From: Primula veris
Lineage: Eukaryota; Streptophyta; Magnoliopsida; Ericales; Primulaceae
Direction of reading: 5' to 3'
DNA: 64,000 nt
NCBI GenBank assembly: GCA_963682055.1
Contig: OY821745.1
Location: forward strand, 17,543,342-17,607,341
The stretch's first letter is position 1. Each line of letters opens with the position of its first letter. Shown piece after piece: positions 11,216 through 23,459 of this stretch. The notes below the pieces were generated by a model. The model did no database searches, had not been told where the DNA came from, and saw only the letters and a program-made list of their open reading frames with translations. The position numbers and the translations under genes were made by a program.

Positions 11216-12426
11216 AAATTTTCCTGCATATGTAGGGAATATTCCTCATTTTTTTTCTTGGATTTATGGCCTATAGTACACGGTTTTTACCGACTTTTTT
11301 GTTGTTCGACATTTTATTTATATTTGTATGTTTTAAGGATTAGGGTTTAGGTTTTAGGGTTTAGGTTTTAGGGTTTATGTTTTACGGTTTAGGCTTTCAG
11401 GTTTAGGGTTTGCGTAATGTTCTTGCATATGTAGGGATTATTCCTTATTTTTTTTCTTAAATTTATGGCCTATAGTACACGGTTCTTACCGACTTTTTTG
11501 TTTTTCGACATTTTACTTATATTTGTATGGTTTAGGGTTTAGGGTTTAGGGTTTAGGTTTTAGGTTTTATGGTTTAGGGTTTAGTTAATGTTCTTGTATA
11601 TGTAGAGAATAGTCCTCATTTTTTTTTCTTAGATTTATGGCCTATTTTACACGGTTTTTACCGACTTTTTTGTTGTTCGACATTTTATTTATATTTGTAA
11701 GTTTTAAGGTTTAGTGTTTAGGTTTTAGGGTTTAGGGTTTGAGGTATAGGGTTTAGGTAATGTTCTTGCATATGTAGGGAATATTCCTCATTTTTTTTCT
11801 TGGATTTACGGCCTATAGTACACGGTTTTTACCGACTTTTTTGTTTTTCGACATTTTATTTATATTTGTATGGTTTAGGGTTTAGGGTTTAGGTTTTAGG
11901 GTTTATGGTTTCAGGTTTAGGGTTTAGGTAATGTTCTTGTAAATGTTCGGAATAGTCCTCATTTTTTTTCTTGAATTTATGGCCTATAGTACACGGTTTT
12001 ACTGACATTTTTGTTTTTCGACATTTTATTTATATTTGTATGGTTTAGGGTTTACGGTTTAGGTTTTATGGTCTAGGGTTTCAGGTTTAGGGTTTAGGTA
12101 ATTTTCTTGCATAACTAGGGAATATTCCTCATTTTTTTTCTTGGATTTATGCCTATAGTACACGGTTTTTACAGACTTTTTCGTTTTTCGACATTTTATA
12201 TATTTTGTATGGTTTAAGGTTTACGGTTTAGGTTTTAGGGTTTACGTAATGTTCTCGCATAACTAGGGAATATTCCTCATTTTTTTTTTCTTGGATTTAT
12301 GGCCTATATTATACGGTTTTAACCGACTTTTTTGTTTTTCGACATTTTATTTATATTTGTATGGTTTAGGGTTTAGGGTTTAGGGTTTAGGTTTTAGGGT
12401 TTATGGTTTCAGGTTTAGGGTTTAGG

Positions 12427-12598
12427 TAATGTTCTTGCATATGTAGGGAATATTCCTCATTTTTTTTTCTTGGATTTATGGCCTATAGTACACGGTTCTT
12501 ACCGACTTTTTTGTTGTTCGACATTTTATTTATATTTGTAAGTTTTAAGGTTTAGTGTTTAGGTTTTATGGTTTAGGGTTTCAGGTATAGGGTTTAGG
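12427..12598 (+). repeat. Chimeric monomer H/C
   Basis: The left part is H (GGAATATTCC, GGTTCTTACCG); after ACCGAC it becomes C (GTTGTTCGAC, TTTGTAAGTTTTAAGG). It leads into N, in the position where C' leads into N in other HOR-II blocks. Confidence 0.83.
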
Positions 12599-13457
12599 TA
12601 ATGTTCTTGCATATGTAGGGAATATTACTCATTTTTTTTCTTGGATTTATGGCCTATAGTACACGGTTTTTACCGACTTTTTTTGTTTTTCGACATTTTA
12701 TTTATATTTGTATGGTTTAGGTTTTAGGGTTTAGGGTTTCAGGTTTAGGGTTTAGGTAATGTTCTTGCATAACTAGGGAATATTCCTCATTTTTTTTCTT
12801 GGATCTATGCCTATAGTACACGGTTTTTACAGACTTTTTTGTTTTTGGACATTTTATTTATTTTGTATGGTTTAGGGTTTACAGTTTAGGTTTAGGGTTT
12901 AGGGTTTCAGGTTTAGGGTTTAGGTAATGTTTTTGCATATGTAGGGAATATTCCTCATTTTTGTTCTTGGATTTATGGCCTATAGTATACGGTTTTACCG
13001 ACTTTTTTGTTTTTTGACATTTTATTTATATTGGTATTGTTTAGGGTTTAGGGTTTAGGTTTTAGGTTTTAGGGTTTAGGGTTTCAGGTTTAGGGTTTAG
13101 GAAATTTTCCTGCATATGTAGGGAATATTCCTCATTTTTTTTCTTATATTTATGTCCTATAGTACACGGTTTTTACCGACTTTTTTGTTGTTCGACATTT
13201 TATTTATATTTGTATGTTTTAAGGTTTCGGGTTTAGGTTTTAGGGTTTATGTTTTACGGTTTAGGCTTTCAGGTTTAGCGTTTACGTAATGTTCTTGCAT
13301 ATGTAGGGATTATCCCTCATTTTTTTTCTTAGATTTATGGCCTATAGTACACGGTTCTTACCGACTTTTTTATTTTTCGACATTTTACTTATATTTGTAT
13401 GGTTTAGGGTTTAGGGTTTAGGGTTTAGGTTTTAGGTTTTACGGTTTAGGGTTTAGG

Positions 13458-13637
13458 CAATGTTCTTGAATATGTAGAGAATAGTCCTCATTTTTTTTTC
13501 TTAGATTTATGGCCTATATTACACGGTTTTTACCGACTTTTTTATTTTTCAACATTTTACTTATATTTGTATGGTTTAGGGTTTAGGGTTTAGGGTTTAG
13601 GTTTTAGGTTTTAGGTTTTACGGTTTAGGGTTTTAGG
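13458..13637 (+). repeat. Chimeric monomer J/I
   Basis: The left half is J (GGCAATGTTCTTGAATATG, CCTATATTACACGG) and the right half is I (TTTTTATTTTTCAACATT, TTTTACTT). A complete J follows at 13638, so the result is a duplicated J position. Confidence 0.85.
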
Positions 13638-16204
13638 CAATGTTCTTGAATATGTAGAGAATAGTCCTCATTTTTTTTTCTTAGATTTATGGCCTATATT
13701 ACACGGTTTTTACCGACTTTTTTGTTGTTCGACATTTTATTTATATTTGAAAGTTTTAAGGTTTAGTGTTTTGGTTTTATGGTTTAGGGTTTCAGGTATA
13801 GGGTTTAGGTAATGTTCTTGCATATGTAGGGAATATTCCTCATTTTTTTTCTTGGATTTATGGCCTATAGTACACGGTTTTTACCGACTTTTATGTTTTT
13901 CGACATTTTATTTATATTTGTATTGTTTAGGGTTTACGGTTTAGGTTTTAGGGTTTAGGGTTTCAGGTTTAGGGTTTAGGTAATATTTTTGCATATGTAG
14001 GGAATATTCCTCATTTTTTTCTTGGATTTATGGCCTATAGTATACGGTTTTACCGACTTTTTTGTTTTTTGACATTTTATATATATTGGTATTGTTTAGG
14101 GTTTAGGGTTTAGGGTTTAGGTTTTAGGTTTTAGGATTTAGGGTTTCAGGTTTAGGGTTTAGGTAATGTTCTTGCATATGTAGGGAATATTCCTCATTTT
14201 TTTTCTTGGATTTATGGCCTATAGTACACAGATTTTACCGACTATTTTGTTTTTCGATATTTTATTTATATTTGTATGGTTTATGGTTTAGGGTTTAGGT
14301 TTTCGGGTTTAGGGTTTGAGGTATAGGGTTTAGGAAATTTTCCTGCATATGTAGGGAATATTCCTCATTTTTTTTCTTGGATTTATGGCCTATAGTACAC
14401 GGTTTTTACCGACTTTTTTGTTGTTCGACATTTTATTTATATTTGTATGTTTTAAGGATTAGGGTTTAGGTTTTAGGGTTTAGGTTTTAGGGTTTATGTT
14501 TTACGGTTTAGGCTTTCAGGTTTAGGGTTTGCGTAATGTTCTTGCATATGTAGGGATTATTCCTCATTTTTTTTCTTAAATTTATGGCCTATAGTACACG
14601 GTTCTTACCGACTTTTTTGTTTTTCGACATTTTACTTATATTTGTATGGTTTAGGGTTTAGGGTTTAGGTTTTAGGTTTTATGGTTTAGGGTTTAGTTAA
14701 TGTTCTTGTATATGTAGAGAATAGTCCTCATTTTTTTTTCTTAGATTTATGGCCTATTTTACACGGTTTTTACCGACTTTTTTGTTGTTCGACATTTTAT
14801 TTATATTTGTAAGTTTTAAGGTTTAGTGTTTAGGTTTTAGGGTTTAGGGTTTGAAGTATAGGGTTTAGGTAATGTTCTTGCATATGTAGGGAATATTCCT
14901 CATTTTTTTTCTTGGATTTACGGCCTATAGTACACGGTTTTTACCGACTTTTTTGTTTTTCGACATTTTATTTATATTTGTATTGTTTAGCGTTTACAGT
15001 TTAGGTTTTAGGTTTTAGGGTTTAGGGTTTCAGGTTTAGGGTTTAGGTAATGTTCTTGTATATGTTGGGAATAGTCCTCATTTTTTTTCTTGGATTTATG
15101 GCCTATAGTACACGGTTTTTACTGACATTTTTTTTTTTCGACATTTTATTTATATTTGTATGGTTTAGGGTTTACGGTTTTGGTTTTATGGTCTAGGGTT
15201 TCAGGTTTAGGGTTTAGGTAATTTTCTTGCATAACTAGGGAATATTCCTCATTTTTTTTCTTGGATTTATGCCTATAGTACACGGTTTTTACAGACTTTT
15301 TCGTTTTTTGACATTTTATATATTTTGTATGGTTTAAGGTTTACGGTTTAGGTTTTAGGGTTTAGGTAATGTTCTCGCATAACTAGGGAATATTCCTCAT
15401 TTTTTTTTCTTGGATTTATGGCCTATATTATACGGTTTTAACCGACTTTTTTGTTTTTCGACATTTTATTTATATTTGTATGGTTTAGGGTTTAGGGTTT
15501 AGGTTTTAGGGTTTATGGTTTCAGGTTTAGGGTTTAGGTAATGTTCTTGCATATGTAGGGAATATTCCTCATTTTTTTTTCTTGGATTTATGGCCTATAG
15601 TACACGGTTCTTACCGACTTTCTTGTTTTTCGACATTTTACTTATATTTGTATGGTTTAGGGTTTAGGTAATGTTCTTGTATATGTAGAGAATAGTCCTC
15701 ATTTTTTTTTCTTAGATTTATGGCCTATAGTACACGGTTCTTACCGACTTTTTTATTTTTCAACATTTTACTTATATTTGTATGGTTTAGGGTTTAGGGT
15801 TTAGGGTTTAGGGTTTAGGTTTTAGGTTTTAGGTTTTAGGTTTTACGGTTTAGGGTTTAGGCAATGTTCTTGAATATGTAGAGAATAGTCCTCATTTTTT
15901 TTTCTTAGATTTATGGCCTATATTACACGGTTTTTACCGACTTTTTTGTTGTTCGACATTTTATTTATATTTGAAAGTTTTAAGGTTTAGTGTTTAGGTT
16001 TTATGGTTTAGGGTTTCAGGTATAGGGTTTAGGTAATGTTCTTGCATATGTAGGGAATATTCCTCATTTTTTTTCTTGGATTTATGGCCTATAGTACACG
16101 GTTTTTACCGACTTTTATGTTTTTCGACATTTTATTTATATTTGTATTGTTTAGGGTTTACGGTTTAGGTTTTAGGGTTTAGGGTTTCAGGTTTAGGGTT
16201 TAGG

Positions 16205-16402
16205 TAATATTTTTGCATATGTAGGGAATATTCCTCATTTTTTTCTTGGATTTATGGCCTATAGTACACGGTTTTTACCGACTTTTTTGTTGTTCGACAT
16301 TTTATTTATATTTGTATGTTTTAAGGATTAGGGTTTAGGTTTTAGGGTTTAGGTTTTAGGGTTTATGTTTTACGGTTTAGGCTTTTAGGTTTAGGGTTTG
16401 CG
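16205..16402 (+). repeat. Chimeric monomer L/A
   Basis: It starts as L (TAATATTTTTGCATATG, short T-tract) and becomes A (GTACACGG, GTTGTTCGAC, TGTTTTAAGGATTAGGG). The switch lies in the identical GGATTTATGGCCTATAGTA stretch. Two monomers are lost at this HOR boundary. Confidence 0.88.
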
Positions 16403-18237
16403 TAATGTTCTTGCATATGTAGGGATTATTCCTCATTTTTTTTCTTAAATTTATGGCCTATAGTACACGGTTCTTACCGACTTTTTTGTTTTTCGACATT
16501 TTACTTATATTTGTATGGTTTAGGGTTTAGGGTTTAGGTTTTAGGTTTTATGGTTTAGGGTTTAGTTAATGTTCTTGTATATGTAGAGAATAGTCCTCAT
16601 TTTTTTTTCTTAGATTTATGGCCTATTTTACACGGTTTTTACCGACTTTTTTGTTGTTCGACATTTTATTTATATTTGTAAGTTTTAAGGTTTAGTGTTT
16701 AGGTTTTAGGGTTTAGGGTTTGAGGTATAGGGTTTAGGTAATGTTCTTGCATATGTAGGGAATATTCCTCATTTTTTTTCTTGGATTTACGGCCTATAGT
16801 ACACGATTTTTACCGACTTTTTTGTTTTTCGACATTTTATTTATATTTGTATTGTTTAGGGTTTACAGTTTAGGTTTTAGGTTTTAGGGTTTAGGGTTTC
16901 AGGTTTAGGGTTTAGGTAATGTTCTTGTATATGTTGGGAATAGTCCTCATTTTTTTTCTTGGATTTATGGCCTATAGTACACGGTTTTTACTGACATTTT
17001 TGTTTTTCGACATTTTATTTATATTTGTATGGTTTAGGGTTTACGGTTTAGGTTTTATGGTCTAGGGTTTCAGGTTTAGGGTTTAGGTAATTTTCTTGCA
17101 TAACTAGGGAATATTCCTCATTTTTTTTCTTGGATTTATGCCTATAGTACACGGTTTTTACAGACTTTTTCGTTTTTCGACATTTTATATATTTTGTATG
17201 GTTTAAGGTTTACGGTTTAGGTTTTAGGGTTTAGGTAATGTTCTCGCATAACTAGGGAATATTCCTCATTTTTTTTTCTTGGATTTATGGCCTATATTAT
17301 ACGGTCTTAACCGACTTTTTTGTTTTTCGACATTTTATTTATATTTGTATGGTTTAGGGTTTAGGGTTTAGGTTTTAGGGTTTAGGTTTTAGGGTTTATG
17401 GTTTCAGGTTTAGGGTTTAGGTAATGTTCTTGCATATGTAGGGAATATTCCTCATTTTTTTTTCTTGGATTTATGGCCTATAGTACACGGTTCTTACCGA
17501 CTTTCTTGTTTTTCGACATTTTACTTATATTTGTATGGTTTAGGGTTTAGGGTTTAGGGTTTAGGTTTTAGGTTTTACGGTTTAGGGTTTAGGTAATGTT
17601 CTTGTATATGTAGAGAATAGTCCTCATTTTTTTTTCTTAGATTTATGGCCTATAGTACACGGTTCTTACCGACTTTTTTATTTTTCAACATTTTACTTAT
17701 ATTTGTATGGTTTAGGGTTTAGGGTTTAGGGTTTAGGTTTTAGGTTTTAGGTTTTAGGTTTTACAGTTTAGGGTTTTAGGCAATGTTCTTGAATATGTAG
17801 AGAATAGTCCTCATTTTTTTTTCTTAGATTTATGGCCTATATTACACGGTTTTTACCGACTTTTTTGTTGTTCGACATTTTATTTATATTTGAAAGTTTT
17901 AAGGTTTAGTGTTTTGGTTTTATGGTTTAGGGTTTCAGGTATAGGGTTTAGGTAATGTTCTTGCATATGTAGGGAATATTCCTCATTTTTTTTCTTGGAT
18001 TTATGGCCTATAGTACACGGTTTTTACCGACTTTTATCTTTTTCGACATTTTATTTATATTTGTATTGTTTAGGGTTTACGGTTTAGGTTTTAGGGTTTA
18101 GGGTTTCAGGTTTAGGGTTTAGGTAATATTTTTGCATATGTAGGGAATATTCCTCATTTTTTTCTTGGATTTATGGCCTATAGTATACGGTTTTACCGAC
18201 TTTTTTGTTTTTTGACATTTTATTTATATTGGTATTG

Positions 18238-18300
18238 TTTAGGGTTTAGGGTTTAGGGTTTAGGGTTTAGGGTTTAGGGTTTAGGGTTTAGGGTTTAGGG
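18238..18300 (+). repeat. Perfect telomere tract, (TTTAGGG)9
   Basis: Nine uninterrupted units lie in an L-M block. Here the block also carries TTTAGGA TTTAGGA and lacks the usual TTTCAGG. Confidence 0.92.
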
Positions 18301-18519
18301 TTTAGGTTTTAGGTTTTAGGATTTAGGATTTAGGGTTTAGGGTTTAGGTAATGTTCTTTCATATGTAGGGAATATTCCTCATTTTTTTTCTTGGATTTAT
18401 AGCCTATAGTACACAGATTTTACCGACTATTTTGTTTTTCGATATTTTATTTATATTTGTATGGTTTATGGTTTAGGGTTTAGGTTTTCGGGTTTAGGGT
18501 TTGAGGTATAGGGTTTAGG

Positions 18520-21500
18520 AAATTTTCCTGCATATGTAGGGAATATTCCTCATTTTTTTTCTTGGATTTATGGCCTATAGTACACGGTTTTTACCGACTT
18601 TTTTGTTGTTCGACATTTTATTTATATTTGTATGTTTTAAGGATTAGGGTTTAGGTTTTAGGGTTTAGGTTTTAGGGTTTATGTTTTACGGTTTAGGCTT
18701 TCAGGTTTAGGGTTTGCGTAATGTTCTTGCATATGTAGGGATTATTCCTCATTTTTTTTCTTAAATTTATGGCCTATAGTACACGGTTCTTACCGACTTT
18801 TTTGTTTTTCGACATTTTACTTATATTTGTATGGTTTAGGGTTTAGGGTTTAGGTTTTAGGTTTTATGGTTTAGGGTTTAGTTAATGTTCTTGTATATGT
18901 AGAGAATAGTCCTCATTTTTTTTTCTTAGATTTATGGCCTATTTTACACGGTTTTTACCGACTTTTTTGTTGTTCGACATTTTATTTATATTTGTAAGTT
19001 TTAAGGTTTAGTGTTTAGGTTTTAGGGTTTAGGGTTTGAGGTATAGGGTTTAGGTAATGTTCTTGCATATGTAGGTAATATTCCTCATTTTTTTTCTTGG
19101 ATTTACGGCCTATAGTACACGGTTTTTACCGACTTTTTTGTTTTTCGACATTTTATTTATATTTGTATTGTTTAGGGTTTACAGTTTAGGTTTTAGGTTT
19201 TAGGGTTTAGGGTTTCAGGTTTAGGGTTTAGGTAATGTTCTTGTATATGTTGGGAATAGTCCTCATTTTTTTTCTTGAATTTATGGCCTATAGTACACGG
19301 TTTTTACTGACATTTTTGTTTTTCGACATTTTATTTATATTTGTATGGTTTAGGGTTTACGGTTTAGGTTTTATGGTCTAGGGTTTCAGGTTTAGGGTTT
19401 AGGTAATTTTCTTGCATAACTAGGGAATATTCCTCATTTTTTTTCTTGGATTTATGCCTATAGTACACGGTTTTTACAGACTTTTTCGTTTTTCGACATT
19501 TTATATATTTTGTATGGTTTAAGGTTTACGGTTTAGGTTTTAGGGTTTAGGTAATGTTCTCGCATAACTAGGGAATATTCCTCATTTTTTTTTCTTGGAT
19601 TTATGGCCTATATTATACGGTCTTAACCGACTTTTTTGTTTTTCGACATTTTATTTATATTTGTATGGTTTAGGGTTTAGGGTTTAGGTTTTAGGGTTTA
19701 GGTTTTAGGGTTTATGGTTTCAGGTTTAGGGTTTAGGTAATGTTCTTGCATATGTAGGGAATATTCCTCATTTTTTTTTCTTGGATTTATGGCCTATAGT
19801 ACACGGTTCTTACCGACTTTCTTGTTTTTCGACATTTTACTTATATTTGTATGGTTTAGGGTTTAGGGTTTAGGGTTTAGGGTTTAGGGTTTAGGGTTTA
19901 GGTTTTACGGTTTAGGGTTTAGGTAATGTTCTTGTATATGTAGAGAATAGTCCTCATTTTTTTTTCTTAGATTTATGGCCTATAGTACACGGTTCTTACC
20001 GACTTTTTTATTTTTCAACATTTTACTTATATTTGTATGGTTTAGGGTTTAGGGTTTAGGGTTTAGGTTTTAGGTTTTAGGTTTTAGGTTTTACAGTTTA
20101 GGGTTTTAGGCAATGTTCTTGAATATGTAGAGAATAGTCCTCATTTTTTTTTCTTAGATTTATGGCCTATATTACACGGTTTTTACCGACTTTTTTGTTG
20201 TTCGACATTTTATTTATATTTGAAAGTTTTAAGGTTTAGTGTTTTGGTTTTATAGTTTAGGGTTTCAGGTATAGGGTTTAGGTAATGTTCTTGCATATGT
20301 AGGGATTATTCCTCATTTTTTTTCTTAAATTTATGGCCTATAGTACACGGTTCTTACCGACTTTTTTGTTTTTCGACATTTTACTTATATTTGTATGGTT
20401 TAGGGTTTAGGGTTTAGGTTTTAGGTTTTATGGTTTAGGGTTTAGTTAATGTTCTTGTATATGTAGAGAATAGTCCTCATTTTTTTTTCTTAGATTTATG
20501 GCCTATTTTACACGGTTTTTACCGACTTTTTTGTTGTTCGACATTTTATTTATATTTGTAAGTTTTAAGGTTTAGTGTTTAGGTTTTAGGGTTTAGGGTT
20601 TGAGGTATAGGGTTTAGGTAATGTTCTTGCATATGTAGGGAATATTCCTCATTTTTTTTCTTGGATTTACGGCCTATAGTACACGGTTTTTACCGACTTT
20701 TTTGTTTTTCGACATTTTATTTATATTTGTATTGTTTAGGGTTTACAGTTTAGGTTTTAGGTTTTAGGGTTTAGGGTTTCAGGTTTAGGGTTTAGGTAAT
20801 GTTCTTGTATATGTTGGGAATAGTCCTCATTTTTTTTCTTGGATTTATGGCCTATAGTACACGGTTTTTACTGACATTTTTGTTTTTCGACATTTTATTT
20901 ATATTTGTATGGTTTAGGGTTTACGGTTTAGGTTTTATGGTCTAGGGTTTCAGGTTTAGGGTTTAGGTAATTTTCTTGCATAACTAGGGAATATTCCTCA
21001 TTTTTTTTCTTGGATTTATGCCTATAGTACATGGTTTTTACAGACTTTTTCGTTTTTCGACATTTTATATATTTTGTATGGTTTAAGGTTTACGGTTTAG
21101 GTTTTAGGGTTTAGGTAATGTTCTCGCATAACTAGGGAATATTCCTCATTTTTTTTTCTTGGATTTATGGCCTATATTATACGGTCTTAACCGACTTTTT
21201 TGTTTTTCGACATTTTATTTATATTTGTATGGTTTAGGGTTTAGGGTTTAGGTTTTAGGGTTTAGGTTTTAGGGTTTATGGTTTAGGTAATGTTCTTGCA
21301 TATGTAGGGAATATTCCTCATTTTTTTTTCTTGGATTTATGGCCTATAGTACACGGTTCTTACCGACTTTCTTGTTTTTCGACATTTTACTTATATTTGT
21401 ATGGTTTAGGGTTTAGGGTTTAGGGTTTAGGGTTTAGGGTTTAGGTTTTAGGTTTTACGGTTTAGGGTTTAGGTAATGTTCTTGTATATGTAGAGAATAG

Positions 21501-22378
21501 TCCTCATTTTTTTTTCTTAGATTTATGTTCTATAGTACACGGTTCTTACCGACTTTTTTATTTTTCAACATTTTACTTATATTTGTATGGTTTAGGGTTT
21601 AGGGTTTAGGGTTTAGGTTTTAGGTTTTAAGTTTTAGGTTTTACAGTTTAGGGTTTTAGGCAATGTTCTTGAATATGTAGAGAATAGTCCTCATTTTTTT
21701 TTCTTAGATTTATGGCCTATATTACACGGTTTTTACCGACTTTTTTGTTGTTCGACATTTTATTTATATTTGAAAGTTTTAAGGTTTAGTGTTTTGGTTT
21801 TATGGTTTAGGGTTTCAGGTATAGGGTTTAGGTAATGTTCTTGCATATGTAGGGAATATTCCTCATTTTTTTTCTTGGATTTATGGCCTATAGTACACGG
21901 TTTTTACCGACTTTTATCTTTTTCGACATTTTATTTATATTTGTATTGTTTAGGGTTTACGGTTTAGGTTTTAGGGTTTAGGGTTTCAGGTTTAGGGTTT
22001 AGGTAATATTTTTGCATATGTAGGGAATATTCCTCATTTTTTTCTCGGATTTATGACCTATAGTATACGGTTTTACCGACTTTTTTGTTTTTTGACATTT
22101 TATTTATATTGGTATTGTTTAGGGTTTAGGGTTTAGGGTTTAGGGTTTAGGGTTTAGGGTTTAGGTTTTAGGTTTTAAGATTTAGGGTTTCAGGTTTAGG
22201 GTTTAGGTAATGTTCTTGCATATGTAGGGAATATTCCTCATTTTTTTTCTTGGATTTATGGCCTATAGTACACAGATTTTACCGACTATTTTGTTTTTCG
22301 ATATTTTATTTATATTTGTATGGTTTATGGTTTAGGGTTTAGGTTTTCGGGTTTAGGGTTTGAGGTATAGGGTTTAGG
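18520..22378 (+). repeat. HOR-I double unit joined by a K/B chimera, 22-mer (3859 bp)
   Basis: First part: A 18520, B 18719, C 18883, D 19055, E 19233, F 19404, G 19552, H 19738, I 19924, J 20111, K/B chimera 20283. Second part: C 20447, D 20619, E 20797, F 20968, G 21116, H 21288, I 21474, J 21661, K 21833, L 22004, M 22208. The chimera skips the rest of K, all of L, M and A, and the start of B, a net loss of four monomers. The G-H block before 21288 has also lost the usual TTTCAGG element. Confidence 0.87.
20283..20446 (+). repeat. Chimeric monomer K/B
   Basis: It is entered by the J-K block (TTTCAGGTATAGGG, TTTAGGTAATG) but from GGGATTATTCC onwards it is B (CTTAAATTTATGG, GGTTCTTACCG). 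The switch lies in the first 20-25 bp of the core. Net loss is four monomers. Confidence 0.87.
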
Positions 22379-23459
22379 AAATTTTCCTGCATATGTAGGG
22401 AATATTCCTCATTTTTTTTCTTGGATTTATGGCCTATATTACACGGTTTTTACCGACTTTTTTGTTGTTCGACATTTTATTTATATTTGTATGTTTTAAG
22501 GATTAGGGTTTAGGTTTTAGGGTTTAGGTTTTAGGGTTTATGTTTTACGGTTTAGGCTTTCAGGTTTAGGGTTTGCGTAATGTTCTTGCATATGTAGGGA
22601 TTATTCCTCATTTTTTTTCTTAAATTTATGGCCTATAGTACACGGTTCTTACCGACTTTTTTGTTTTTCGACATTTTACTTATATTTGTATGGTTTAGGG
22701 TTTAGGGTTTAGGTTTTAGGTTTTATGGTTTAGGGTTTAGTTAATGTTCTTGTATATGTAGAGAATAGTCCTCATTTTTTTTTCTTAGATTTATGGCCTA
22801 TATTACACGGTTTTTACCGACTTTTTTGTTGTTCGACATTTTATTTATATTTGAAAGTTTTAAGGTTTAGTGTTTTGGTTTTATGGTTTAGGGTTTCAGG
22901 TATAGGGTTTAGGTAATGTTCTTGCATATGTAGGGAATATTCCTCATTTTTTTTCTAGGATTTATGGCCTATAGTACACGGTTTTTACCGACTTTTATGT
23001 TTTTCGACATTTTATTTATATTTGTATTGTTTAGGGTTTACGGTTTAGGTTTTAGGGTTTAGGGTTTCAGGTTTAGGGTTTAGGTAATATTTTTGCATAT
23101 GTAGGGAATATTCCTCATTTTTTTCTTGGATTTATGGCCTATAGTATACGGTTTTACCGACTTTTTTGTTTTTTGACATTTTATTTATATTGGTATTGTT
23201 TAGGGTTTAGGGTTTAGGGTTTAGGGTTTAGGGTTTAGGTTTTAGGTTTTAGGATTTAGGGTTTCAGGTTTCAGGTTTAGGGTTTAGGTAATGTTCTTGC
23301 ATATGTAGGGAATATTCCTCATTTTTTTTCTTGGATTTATGGCCTATAGTACACAGATTTTACCGACTATTTTGTTTTTCGATATTTTATTTATATTTGT
23401 ATGGTTTAGGGTTTAGGGTTTAGGTTTTCGGGTTTAGGGTTTGAGGTATAGGGTTTAGG
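22379..23459 (+). repeat. Short HOR, 6-mer A-B-C/J-K-L-M (1081 bp)
   Basis: Monomer starts: A 22379, B 22578, C/J chimera 22742, K 22914, L 23085, M 23289. A C-to-J register shift removes seven monomers. K carries the private form TTCTAGGATTT and the L-M block the doubled TTTCAGG TTTCAGG. The same six-monomer form and the same markers recur at 25761, so this deletion product has been copied. Confidence 0.88.
22742..22913 (+). repeat. Chimeric monomer C/J, first copy
   Basis: It is entered as C (TTTAGTTAATG, TTGTATATG) and ends as J (CCTATATTACACGG, TTTGAAAGTTTTAAGG). The switch is in the identical AGAGAATAGTCC to GGCCTAT stretch. This creates the six-monomer short HOR. Confidence 0.88.

Larger units (their letters stand above)
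11216..14334 (+). repeat. HOR-II island, 18-mer (3119 bp)
   Basis: Monomer starts: A 11216, B 11415, C 11586, D 11758, E-variant 11929, F 12099, G 12247, H/C chimera 12427, N 12599, O 12757, P 12925, Q 13102, R 13287, J/I chimera 13458, J 13638, K 13810, L 13981, M 14164. This is the only occurrence of the N-O-P-Q-R block in the left 42 kb, and it sits between ordinary HOR-I units. The E copy is unusually diverged (TAAATGTTCGG, CTTGAATTT, ACGGTTTTACTG). Q reads CTTATATTTATG here rather than CTTGGATTTATG. Confidence 0.87.
14335..18519 (+). repeat. HOR-I double unit joined by an L/A chimera, 24-mer (4185 bp)
   Basis: First part: A 14335, B 14534, C 14698, D 14870, E 15048, F 15219, G 15367, H 15539, I 15669, J 15862, K 16034, L/A chimera 16205. 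Second part: B 16403, C 16567, D 16739, E 16917, F 17088, G 17236, H 17422, I 17594, J 17781, K 17953, L 18124, M 18349. The chimera replaces L, M and A, so the unit boundary loses two monomers and the usual AAATTTTCC motif. The H-I telomeric block at about 15655 is reduced to little more than one repeat. Confidence 0.87.
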
